Notes under the pieces: generated by a model
Seen by the model: the letters and a program-made list of their open reading frames with translations, nothing else
What the model was told of the DNA's origin: nothing
Database searches by the model: none
Program-made: the position numbers and the translations under genes
Shown here: piece by piece, positions 55,501-64,000 of the stretch
How positions within the stretch are numbered: position 1 is the stretch's first letter
Layout: each line of letters starts with the position of its first letter
Source of the DNA: Vandiemenella viatica
Taxonomy: Eukaryota; Arthropoda; Insecta; Orthoptera; Morabidae
NCBI GenBank assembly: GCA_031002005.1
Contig: JARYHS010008074.1
Location: 283,837,930-283,901,929, forward strand
Length of the DNA: 64,000 nt
Direction: 5' to 3'

Positions 55501-56971
55501 CTTCGGGATCTCCCGGCCAACAATGCTATATGATTATTGAATGGACCATCAGTAATCCAAGTATAGTACATATATATTACTATGTCATACAGAAATACAT
55601 ATATATCGATTATATATACAGGGGTTTCAGGTCATTTTGAGCTGAAAATTAGGTAAAAACCCAACTTTTAGGAAAAGTGTGAAATTTGGCTGATTTTCGA
55701 AGAACTGTAGCTCGCTTAATTTTGAGTTTAGAAAAAAGTTTGTAATACGAAAGTTGTAGGAAATTTTGTCCTCTTTCAAATTGAAAATAGAATATTTCTT
55801 GATAGGACTTATCAGGAAGGAGTTATAGACGAAAAACTGAAAAAAGTACCCAAATTTTGATGTTTTTTGGCCACAGAAAATTGTGCCGAGGGTGCTGGAG
55901 GTCGAAAACTTGGTTTCTACATAATCTCACCAATATAAACAAGATAAGAAAAAAAAATCTTCTACGTGATGTGATGTTTGTGAGACCCCCTTTTTACGAC
56001 CCCGTTACTGGACTAGAAGTCCTCATAGGTTGTATCTCCGGATTTCATTGCAAACACACGAAATTACACACGTGAGAAAGACGGCGGAGGCAGCCGTCGA
56101 AGTATGGTGTTCATACAACACAATTCGTCGATACACCCGTGAAAATTTCAGTATAACTTTTTTTACCTTTAGTCGAAATGGTAACAAGGAGAAGAGGGAT
56201 TAATCGAAAGCCTAAGCGGCACATGTAAGCAGGCGGCTTTCGTCAGAGAAACGCATTGAGGCAGCGGCCAAAACAACAGTAAGTCAAAGGATATACAATT
56301 TCCTTTTGATTGCTGTTAAATAAATAGGTACTCGATCGTTAAAGTTACGATAACATTAGTTTCATATCAACGAATAATCAAATTTTCAGCCGCAAATTAG
56401 GAAATTGTCGCAATTACTTTATCTGAAATTACAGAAAATGGGAATAATGAAACCGTGAATAAAAAGCTGTAACCGTGTATTTCAGATAACGTGTGCGACA
56501 CTTAAAAAATGATTATATAGTTAAAATATCGTACTAAATGCATACCATAACTCAAGTTACAGAAATGTGTACTGGAAACAAACGTAAGTTTGTTGAATAC
56601 GTAAAAGTGTATTTATTTACTTACGAATGACGATTGACAAAAACAAACGCTTGTTCACATGAGTCAAATGCCAACGGGAAGGGTAAAGGCAAACAATGCA
56701 AAATATCCGACAGAGACCGAGTGGGGCAGCGAGTCACGCAGACTGACACGCGTTTCCGCCGGATTTTGCGGATTGCGGATCCGCTTAATTTTGTGCGGGA
56801 TCCGCCAGACTGTCCAATGATGCGGGATTGCGGGATCCCGCTTTGCTGGATTGCAATCCCTAGTGGTAATAGCATCGAGTCTCCCATCGTGTACTATGGT
56901 GGTTAGATGTCGGTAGCTGTCAATTCATATTCTTTACAAACACGAACGAAGTCGTGGGTACAAGCTACTAG

Positions 56972-57461
56972 TTGTCTATAGTTACAGTAAAGAACATGTG
57001 ATAATGTGTACAGAAACTACTAACAGCATTGTACAAAACGGTAATCTAAGAACTCTCTGCTTCTAGCACAGATTCTCAATGAACTTTCTTTATTTATAAC
57101 AGTTATATAAGAATTTATGTTTGGTCTACGACAGCAAACTGGCTGTAAATTTTTGAATGACAATGGTCGTTTAATTTTTTACAGTGCTAATATTTAGTTC
57201 CATGCGATTTCCTCTCATGTTTTTACATAATATTTTTGTTTTCCTTGACGACGGTGCATAATAATTATAGTCCACCTACAGAATTAGACAAATATTTCCC
57301 ACAATAAGTTATTTGTTTCTGAAATGTGATGTTAGTTCTATTATAAAATAATTATTTTCCAAACGTGTGCAGTTGAGAAATTACAGGCGACGTGATTTCG
57401 ACACATTTAGAAACCAAAGAAGATAGCAGTAAAATTTAGATCCGATTCATACGTTGTGTAA
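56972..57461. other. No recognisable feature
   Basis: AT-rich flank between the Helitron 3' end and the mariner-like element. Confidence 0.4.
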
Positions 57462-57463
57462 TA

Positions 57464-58299
57464 CAGGGCGTTCGCCGGGAAACGCAACCAACTGTTAGCG
57501 CTACAAGGAAAAAACTGCTCCCGGCGAGCGAGCGCTCAGTTTCCGGCATTGTTCGACCGTCGGCCGCGGACTATTTCATAATAATTACGCTTCATAAACT
57601 TCATAAATTTGTGTGCTAAGCATTTAAATGTGACGTAATTCATTAGCTTACCTTATAAAAGATGCTGGAAGTGTTGACCCTCTTGTGTAATGCACATTTC
57701 ACATCTTCTGAACATATTTCGAGACACACGCTGCCCTAACTTAATGATTTTTTGGGTGACTGTTCTAGTCGAAAAGCGATGTCGTTAATTTTCTCCTCTG
57801 TGAGAATACGGTTGACCGACAGTCTCTTTTTGTTAAAAAATGAACCCGTTTCTCTTACTTTTTTAACCAGATTTAGCTGGCAGTAAAGCGCCAGGAAATT
57901 CGCGACGAAATTTACTGCGACACTTTTTAAACGACTTCTTCTTCACATATGTATCGTAGAGAAATATTCTTTGTTGCAAACTGTAACGTACCATAATTTT
58001 ACTCACACTCAAACACGGTACAGATTAATAAGAGTATGAAGCCCCAAACCAGCCAAACCGCAAAGAAACGTTTATTCACAACACTGATTAATAAGAGACT
58101 GAAGTCACAAACTATCTACAATGCAAAGAAACCGTTCTTAACAATGTAAGGGTCACTGCAATGCACTGTTGGGGCAGCGGAGGTGTTAAACAGTGCGGTG
58201 ATTCACGGTGCCGGTTGGCGGAAACTGCTGGCTCCACTGACCGAGCAAGTTGCCGACGGCAACAGACTGGGAGGGTAGCGTTTTCCGGCGAACGCCCTG
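57464..58299 (-). mobile_element. Mariner-like element related to DUF4817 transposases, TA duplication
   Basis: Inverted ends CAGGGCGTTCGCCGG[G/A]AAACGC and GCGTTTTCCGGCGAACGCCCTG, with TA on each side (57462-57463 and 58300-58301). The 836-bp length is too short for a full transposase. The interior carries a minus-strand transposase N-terminal fragment. Confidence 0.85.
57670..57890 (-). pseudogene. DUF4817-type transposase N-terminal fragment
   Basis: The minus strand from about 57870 reads LVKKVRETGSFFNKKRLSVNRILTEEKI (given here in part), then IAFRLEQSPKKSLS and a stop. This resembles the N-terminal helix-turn-helix region of insect mariner-like proteins (VKRFRETGSVxxKKR...RTxExIxxVxxxxxxSPxxSxR). 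The catalytic DDE part is absent. Confidence 0.65.
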
Positions 58300-58301
58300 T
58301 A

Positions 58302-59545
58302 TAAGCTCATAAGCAGAGGTGAATGTGGTCAGGCAGTAACATGCAATGCTTCCCCGTTGTCCAGAAAATCGGCGTTGAAATATTCCTTTGCGTTCAAAAT
58401 ATTCCTACATTAAGAAACCGTCAAGGAAATAGTGGCGCAACGAACAAGCCCCTTGCCTCCTAAACCCAGTCGTAGTCAGATCGAGTCTCGCTGGCGGAAA
58501 CATTTAAAAAAAATTATTATTGTGAGATGATGAAATGCCTGTGGACGATAAAAATTCCTCCAAAGTGCTCTCTTCTCGTTCAGTGTTCAGACGTGTTTAT
58601 TTACCAGTTTATTTAATCGAGCAAGACCGTGAGATCAGTCCCACACAAGACAGTATGGAAATCCAATTGATCGTCACCACCAGTTGTCTTCTCCGATTTT
58701 TTCCGATACTATACAATATGTTTGGTTTCTATCACAACCGACGGATCATAGAATATGCCTTCAATGTTTTGAACTCCATATTATTATAGCTGTGATGGTA
58801 ACAAATTTGTTGATACATAGTTTAGATTAGAGAATATCAATAAATAATTTCCTTCCAGTACTAAGCATACTACAGGCTAAGACAAATCTTGATTAATTGA
58901 TTTAAGCGATTTGACGGAATTTGTTAGAGTTCTTGTGGTAAAAATGTTTATCAATTCTGACTACAATTTTTCCTTTAACGTCATTTACGTAGGCCTATAC
59001 TACGAAGACAGTAGAACAATCTGTTTTGATAATAGGAGGTCTGCATAGCATTTTGAATCAGTAACTGCTACGCAAACTAGTTTTATCATTCCGAAACTTT
59101 CGCTCGCTTTCAAACTTAAAAATTATCCTTGGAAGATGTACTTTTTCATGAAATCGTTGAAAATTTTTACCAGTACTTCTGGCACTGACAGTTTGGAAGT
59201 CCACTTTGAAGTATATTTTTCAATAATGTTGTGTATGCCACGGTCAACAAAATCAATGTTTTGGTTCTCAGAGGATTAACGAAATAATTTTAGACTATCA
59301 GAGGAATAGTTCATTCTCACATACCGTAGCCGTATTCCTTTCCAAACCTTGGGAAATAATCTTTTCCGTGATATTTCAAAATATATAACACATTTAAAGA
59401 ACAAATTGCTAAAAAAATACACAGAGAAAATATTTGCCTTAGTTTATCAATACTGCATCCTCTCCATTCATTTAGCTACTCAGTTGATTTATGATGTGAC
59501 TTTGGCGATCCACAGTACAGTCAACACAAGAAGACCGTAACACTT
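58302..59545. other. No supported gene
   Basis: Only short spurious frames (for example 58535-58789). A tRNA-like scrap GATCGAGTCTCGCTGGCGG at about 58480 may be a SINE remnant. Confidence 0.4.
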
Positions 59546-59650
59546 CATAAAAATCACTTATGTAACTGGCTGGATTCGAACCGTCTACTCCAGGAATTAA
59601 CTGAACGCTAGCCACCACGTTTCCTGGTCGGCAGTGGCATCCGCGACACC
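59546..59650 (-). mobile_element. tRNA-like SINE head, minus strand
   Basis: GGATTCGAACCG (inverted B box) at about 59572 and CGCTAGCCACCACG (inverted A-box region) at about 59608 are spaced as in a tRNA-derived head. No anticodon-stem structure good enough for a functional tRNA was seen. Confidence 0.45.
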
Positions 59651-60116
59651 TACGGTGTTAGCGGCTGAGAGCTACCAACCAAGACGGCAGCAGAGGGGCA
59701 ACAGCTCTTATACACGTGTTGATCAGAATTACGTTTCCTTGTTCCCAGTTTCCTGTGTAGTCTCATAAACAACAGTTACAAAATATGAAAACAATTGTTA
59801 CTGAATTTATGATCCTCACTAGTATCAATTTGTAAAATTGTGTAATTTCTGGTTGTATTCTGGGTTATCAGATGACTGGTAAAATTTTACCCCTTAAATC
59901 AGTGCAAGTTCTTTACGGACTACTGTCGGAAGAGCTCGCCGTAGTATTAACATCAATATGGGGTGATAAGTTGGCCTACAATAATAATTTCAAGTAGCAA
60001 AAACCGTATAAATCGCGAAGTGAACCAATTATTTCGTACGTGCCCGCTAGAAAACGCAGCAGTTTGCTAGTTACCTAACGTTTTCAGTGCACGTTCTTGA
60101 ATATTCACAAGTAATT

Positions 60117-60135
60117 TATTATTATTATTATTATT
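60117..60135. repeat. (TTA)n microsatellite
   Basis: About six TTA units. The surrounding 59651-61245 holds no recognisable gene. Confidence 0.85.
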
Positions 60136-61247
60136 GAAAGAACAGCCAACCAAAGTTTCACCTGTCGTTTGAGTTGTAACAGCAGCACCCACAGAATATC
60201 GCTATCGCGAAAAAGCCGTATTAGTTTTTTTTTCTTTTTGCCTGTTTACTAAACACCATTAAAAGCACAAATGTGACAAGGCTATGTGAAATTGTTTCTT
60301 CATCAATTGAACCCTCATCGTGTTTTCTTTTGTTTTTAAAGGAGTATTCAGTGCTATTTAAGCAGCTTTCGATATTAATGGTAGGTGAAAATAAATTTTT
60401 TGACGCTAAAATACTGTCAACTAAAACTGCGTTCACGACATGAATTTGACGACAGTAATTTAGTTATAAGTTTTTCCGCGTGTTTCTAAAATAAGTTTAA
60501 ATGTAGTAGTAAAAGAACAACGTGTCTTAATAGCACACCACAATATTAACTAACTTAAAAAATCTGTGGTTATTTTTAAACGCTCTCACTTAAAACTATC
60601 TTTACCCAGAATAGTTATACATCAAAAATATTGATTTTGTCCTTAATATCTAATTATTTTAAGTGAAATATGATCGGTATAAAGTCATCCTTTCTTTTGA
60701 TCCTAGCGTTTGTTCAAAATTAACATTTTGTTTGAAAACAGTAACTTTTTATGTTCTGTAGGGGCACCAATTTCTCCCAAATGTTTTAAAAAACCTAAAC
60801 CAAGTGCATTTAATGTCTGCATAACTCTTTTACTAACGAAATATAATCCATATTTTCGTTTGTAAAACGAATATATTTTAAAATATAACACGTTTTTTGT
60901 GTGAAGTGTGTGAGTCTCAATTTCGGATATTAACGTGACTGTACAACCTACTGGGTATAGGACTGTGTAAGCAGATGTGTAGGAAGGGTTGAATAAGTTT
61001 TGGGAGGAAATGTAGCGATGTGCGATTCAGGTCGTTCGGATTAATATGAGCAGGGTAGTACCACGTACGTGTGCGCTTTCGTGGCAGCTGTTTCCCCTTC
61101 GCCTGTTGAGGGGTTGGAGCAACGGAGTGGGGATAGAGCAGAGGGACCTTGACCCGCCTCTCTTAACTGAACACTGGTCGCTCGGTGCGGTACGGCAGGC
61201 GTGGCAGACTTTGCCAGAGGTGAACGTAAATTTTAAGAGCCGTAAAA

Positions 61248-61330
61248 ATTACAGCTGAGACAGGGATTTGAACCAAGGACTATCTGTACCCAAATCGTAC
61301 GCCGTAAGCGTCTGAGTTAAGAGACAAATC
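61248..61330 (-). mobile_element. tRNA-derived SINE head (inverted partner 1)
   Basis: GGGATTTGAACC is an inverted B box; CGTACGCCGTAAGCGTCTGAGTTAAG is the inverted A-box side. It matches the reverse complement of 61470-61530. Confidence 0.6.
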
Positions 61331-61461
61331 TGATTGTAATAAAAATAAATATTCAAACATAATAAAATAAATATACTTTTTGTCTATATAATTTATGTTT
61401 GTTATCCCAAAACAAATACAATTTTTTATGATTGAATACATTTTTTTCAGTGCTTCTAGAT

Positions 61462-61570
61462 TCAGATGCTTGCGGCGTGTGATTTGGGTACCGCTGGTCC
61501 GTGGTTCAAAATCCGGATCTTGGATACAACTTTACAGGCCTTAAAATCTATCTTCTCCTCTGGCATAGGT
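61462..61570 (+). mobile_element. tRNA-derived SINE head (inverted partner 2)
   Basis: TGCTTGCGGCGTGTGATTTGGGTACC followed by GTGGTTCAAAATCC (B-box-like). Same family as 61248-61330 in the opposite orientation, about 130 bp apart. Confidence 0.55.
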
Positions 61571-62269
61571 TTGATTTGTTAATGCGACATGCAAGGACTC
61601 TCCCTACATTTTACTATTATCTGATAAACCTAAAGTGAGGCTGAAAAAAAGGTGACTTTTCTAAAACAATCAGTAACGCTAAAACATTTAGTCTGAAAGG
61701 ACCGAAAATTTCGGAACTGTTTCAATACACTTCTCTGGATCGACCATCTCGACACCGGCCCGCACCGTCAAAAAGTAAACCATACTAATGACACTGACAT
61801 GCGGTGTCGTTTGAACTCACTTCAATAGAGTGTAAAGCTGTAAAAGTAACGACGTATTCGTTACTGAGTAACCGGTTCGTCACCTGACTCGAAGTACCGA
61901 ATCGTTACTCGCAAATTCATTTCATTACTCGCATATTTCGTTACTCTCATTTGTCGTATACATACGAACACGTTCAAGTTCTCACAGCTAACTAATTTTG
62001 ACAACGTAAAGACCAATTTTGTAGTTTTTATTTTGTTTAACATTAAAATTTGTAAATAGAAGATTTCTATGGATAATATGATAGTTACTGTTTTTCCATT
62101 GATCGTTCATTAGTGAGGTTTATTGATTTCAAACATTTATGAAATTTGTTTATTTTTAGATTTGACACCCTCTATTTTATTTCATAGTGTAATTTACAAT
62201 ATAAAAGAGTTGTTTAATAGTTTGTGGCATTTGCTATGTTCTAATAATATTTAATTAAATTGCAAAGGA

Positions 62270-62715
62270 GCGTGCGCTCTGGTGGCAATTTCCCTACACA
62301 CTCATCTACCCCCTTTTCCTGCATCCACCTACATTTGCCCTTTACAAATTTTAACTTCAAATTCTTTCAATGTTTTTGTAAATTATTCATAATTTCTCTT
62401 CGTAACTTATTCCAATCCCTGACACCCTTACCTAAAAAAGATAATCTTCCTGCACCCTTGTACCTGAAATCGGGTGTCAGCGTGGGGTCATGTTCATCTT
62501 TTCCCTTCCAAGCATTACTTTTAATTCTTAAACCAATATCTTTCCATGCCTCATTATCAATATACGCCTTGTACACTCCCATGACCCTCTTCAGCCTCAT
62601 CTTGTCTTGCAATGAATCCTATTCGAGCTCTTTTATGATATCTGTTACTGATTGCGGTCTGCAATAATTTCCAGAAACAAATCTAGCAGCCCTTTTTGCC
62701 GTTCCATAAAGAAAG
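62270..62715 (-). pseudogene. LINE ORF2 C-terminal relic
   Basis: The minus strand reads AARFV-like then NYCRPQSVTDI (62690-62640). From 62612 it continues with QDKMRLKRVMGVYKAYI, DFRYKGAGRLSFLGKGVRDWNKLRREI, the C-terminal motif order (RAARFV...YK...GVxDWNxLPxxI) of CR1/Jockey-like reverse transcriptases. One stop separates the pieces. No RT core remains. Confidence 0.7.
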
Positions 62716-63192
62716 AACAAGGTGCAATGACTTTATATTTTTTGCCTGGTGTTAGTTATTGTATTATAACCGCAGGATCCATGTGATCAATGCGGTACTG
62801 GCTTTGATGTAGAATGTTTGTTGTAACCATGACGCAACAACAATTACGAATCTAATCGCTTGTTTGTCCTGTACCTTTGTCATTGATTTAAAAGTTTTGA
62901 ATATTGATATTTTTAATATGAAACAAAGCGGACGTCAGTAGCACTCTGCTTGCAGGCCCGATTTGATGGTATGTCCACACTTATTATAACAAATCTATGA
63001 CAAAACGATAAAGAATTTGCAAAAATAAATGAAAACAGTAAGACATTGGTAAAATTTTCTATTTAAAACGAAATACTTTGATGAGATTATAATATTTGTT
63101 AAATACATGTCCCATTATCATTTCAAGTTTGTATGCAGGGTTTTGAGTAGGCTACTTTTAAAAAATAACCGCCAGTAGTTATTGTCACTAGA

Positions 63193-63452
63193 CAGGGGCG
63201 GATCCGGGGAGGGAGGGATAGGGGGCTCAATCCCCCTCCCCCCAAAAGTATCTAGGTCCACCTGCGACATTGTAATTTTGGAGACTTTTTTTTAGCTCTA
63301 CGGATTCAAAGCCCGAGGAGACTATAAATAGTACCGGTACCCTTTCCCCGACTCAAGCCCCCCAAAACCAAAATTCACTCAAGCCAAGCCCCCCCCCCCA
63401 AACCCAAGTCCGCTCAAACCCCTCCCAAACCAAAATCCTGGATCAGCCCCTG
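63193..63452. mobile_element. hAT-type MITE, copy 3, perfect 8-bp duplication
   Basis: Left end CAGGGGCGGATCCGGG, right end GGATCAGCCCCTG, flanked by TCACTAGA at 63185-63192 and 63453-63460. It has a G-run/C-run hairpin near the left end and CCCAAACCAAAATCC units near the right, as in copies 1 and 2. Confidence 0.93.
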
Positions 63453-63489
63453 TCACTAGATATGTCACGGTCAGGGGAAAGGTTAGTTT

Positions 63490-63505
63490 TGTGTGTGTGT
63501 GTGTG
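63490..63505. repeat. (GT)n microsatellite
   Basis: Eight GT units just beyond the MITE. Confidence 0.9.
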
Positions 63506-64000
63506 CAAATAGGTGTTTGTTTTTAAATTAGATTATTCTTTCGAATATAAAATTCATTACAGCAAATCAAGTGTACATTTAAAGGTTTTCAGTAAGATAC
63601 AGGTGCTAATTACTTTACTTTAAGTTTTATCCAAACAAACAGCTTACCTAAACTTTTTTCACTAAATATACAATTTACTTAAACTCCACCAAGTACGAAC
63701 GATGTCGTCCCATATGCGATGGATGCAATGCTTCATGCTGGTGTTCGATTGTACCGAACGTAACGATTCGAAAGTAACGGGTATTCATTGGTTTAGTAAC
63801 GAATACATATGAGTACAGAATTTCTCGTTACTTTTACAGTTCTAATCGAGTGAGCGACAACAATGAGAAAAGTGTTGGTGCGGTCTTGTGTGGCCAGACC
63901 CGCCGCTGGCTGTTTGAGCGCCCGCGTGCAATAACCATTATGCCGCCCCCTATCTAACTACAGCCAGTGGTGGATCTCGGAAATTTCCGAACCGGGTCAA

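Larger units (their letters stand above)
52757..56015. mobile_element. Element with ~0.9-kb inverted arms around a GCDT-family gene
   Basis: Termini TAGTCCAGTAACGGGGT are perfect inverted repeats of about 17 bp, flanked by GAA on both sides (52754-52756 and 56016-56018). The arms extend to about 53630 and from about 55070, roughly 0.9 kb each with modest divergence. Each arm contains the same tRNA-derived SINE at the mirror position. The spacer of about 1.44 kb is almost entirely one decayed gene on the minus strand plus a SINE. No family with this layout is known to me. Confidence 0.75.
51997..56862. mobile_element. hAT-type DNA transposon 2 (non-autonomous) with perfect 8-bp duplication
   Basis: Ends TAGGGATTGCAATCC at both sides in inverted orientation, followed by repeats of GCGGGATCC. 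GTGGTAAT flanks it (51989-51996 and 56863-56870) and is part of the Helitron monomer, which resumes unchanged. Its own interior (52100-52753 and 56019-56750) is AT-rich with no transposase. The middle is filled by another element at 52757-56015. Confidence 0.93.
44476..56971 (+). mobile_element. Helitron-like tandem-repeat element (copy B), opened by two hATs
   Basis: The 5' end is A|TCTTATATATA at 44475/44476. The 3' end is the same hairpin as in copy A (CACGA-loop-TCGTG, 56941-56956) followed by GGTACAAGCTACTAG|T (56971). The interior is about 190-bp monomers arranged as AB dimers: the GTTGGCTGAATTTT site falls at 45183, 45561, 45948, 46335, 46715 and 47095, a spacing of 378-387 bp. Two hAT elements (47308-51692 and 51997-56862) interrupt the array. 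Without them and one copy of each duplication the element would be about 3.2 kb. Confidence 0.8.
61750..63910. mobile_element. Inverted-repeat element, about 2.1 kb
   Basis: CTGTAAAAGTAACGA near 61844-61860 and its complement TCGTTACTTTTACAG near 63826-63840 are the best-conserved ends. Similarity continues outward (CTCACTTCAATAG against CTCACTCGATTAG). GTAACG/CGTTAC subterminal repeats occur on both sides. No target duplication could be fixed and no transposase is present. The interior holds a LINE relic and a hAT-type MITE. Confidence 0.55.

Noticed and set aside
62260..62667. 135-codon plus-strand frame
   Set aside because: Antisense to the LINE C-terminal relic, which has recognisable motifs on the minus strand.

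Overview
This is a non-coding, transposon-dense stretch of a eukaryotic nuclear genome, almost certainly an arthropod and probably an insect. It is AT-rich, no host protein-coding gene could be supported, and nearly every recognisable reading frame belongs to a mobile element. The mix fits a large insect genome: RTE-, Jockey- and CR1-like LINEs, a Ty3/gypsy LTR element, Tc1, mariner, pogo/Tigger, hAT, P-like and Helitron DNA elements, and tRNA-derived SINEs. I cannot name the species.

Layout. 1-13.6 kb: SINE and MITE relics (735-955, inverted repeat 1001-1697, hAT-type MITE 3051-3349), a decayed mariner (5476-6300), a SINE (about 6565-6795) and a Tigger/pogo element (10376-11478). 13.6-21.3 kb: a CR1/Jockey-like LINE split in two (13640-14292 and 20575-21331). 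Between the halves lie an RTE-type LINE with an uninterrupted 961-codon ORF on the minus strand (15654-18539), a nested palindrome (18709-19562) and a MITE (19814-20083). 22.2-28.0 kb: one old Jockey-type LINE on the minus strand. It is interrupted by a Tc1 transposon (23641-25072, TA duplication) and by a second LINE relic on the plus strand (25960-26960).

28.2-35.4 kb: a hAT-type MITE (28228-28517), a Helitron-like element made of about 184-bp tandem monomers (28821-31434), and two P-superfamily-like elements 27 bp apart (33650-34324 and 34352-35396). Each P-like element has a perfect 8-bp target duplication, and the second carries a THAP-domain exon. 36.1-43.5 kb: a Ty3/gypsy LTR retrotransposon on the minus strand with nearly identical 1.45-kb LTRs. 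It keeps gag, protease and the integrase C-terminus but has lost RT, RNase H and the integrase core. 44.5-57.0 kb: a second Helitron-like tandem-repeat element opened by two hAT transposons (47308-51692 and 51997-56862), both with perfect 8-bp duplications. The first hAT holds a decayed ZMYM1/DUF4371-type transposase, a SINE, a MITE and a 26-bp scar that looks like a P-element excision footprint. The second holds a 3.26-kb element with arms of about 0.9 kb in inverted orientation around a decayed 'GCDT' family gene. 57.4-64 kb: a mariner-like element related to DUF4817 transposases (57464-58299), inverted SINE copies, and a roughly 2.1-kb inverted-repeat element containing a LINE relic and a hAT-type MITE.

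The 'genes' form no pathway. What the window offers is a readable insertion history: the nesting order and target-site duplications let many events be dated relative to each other.
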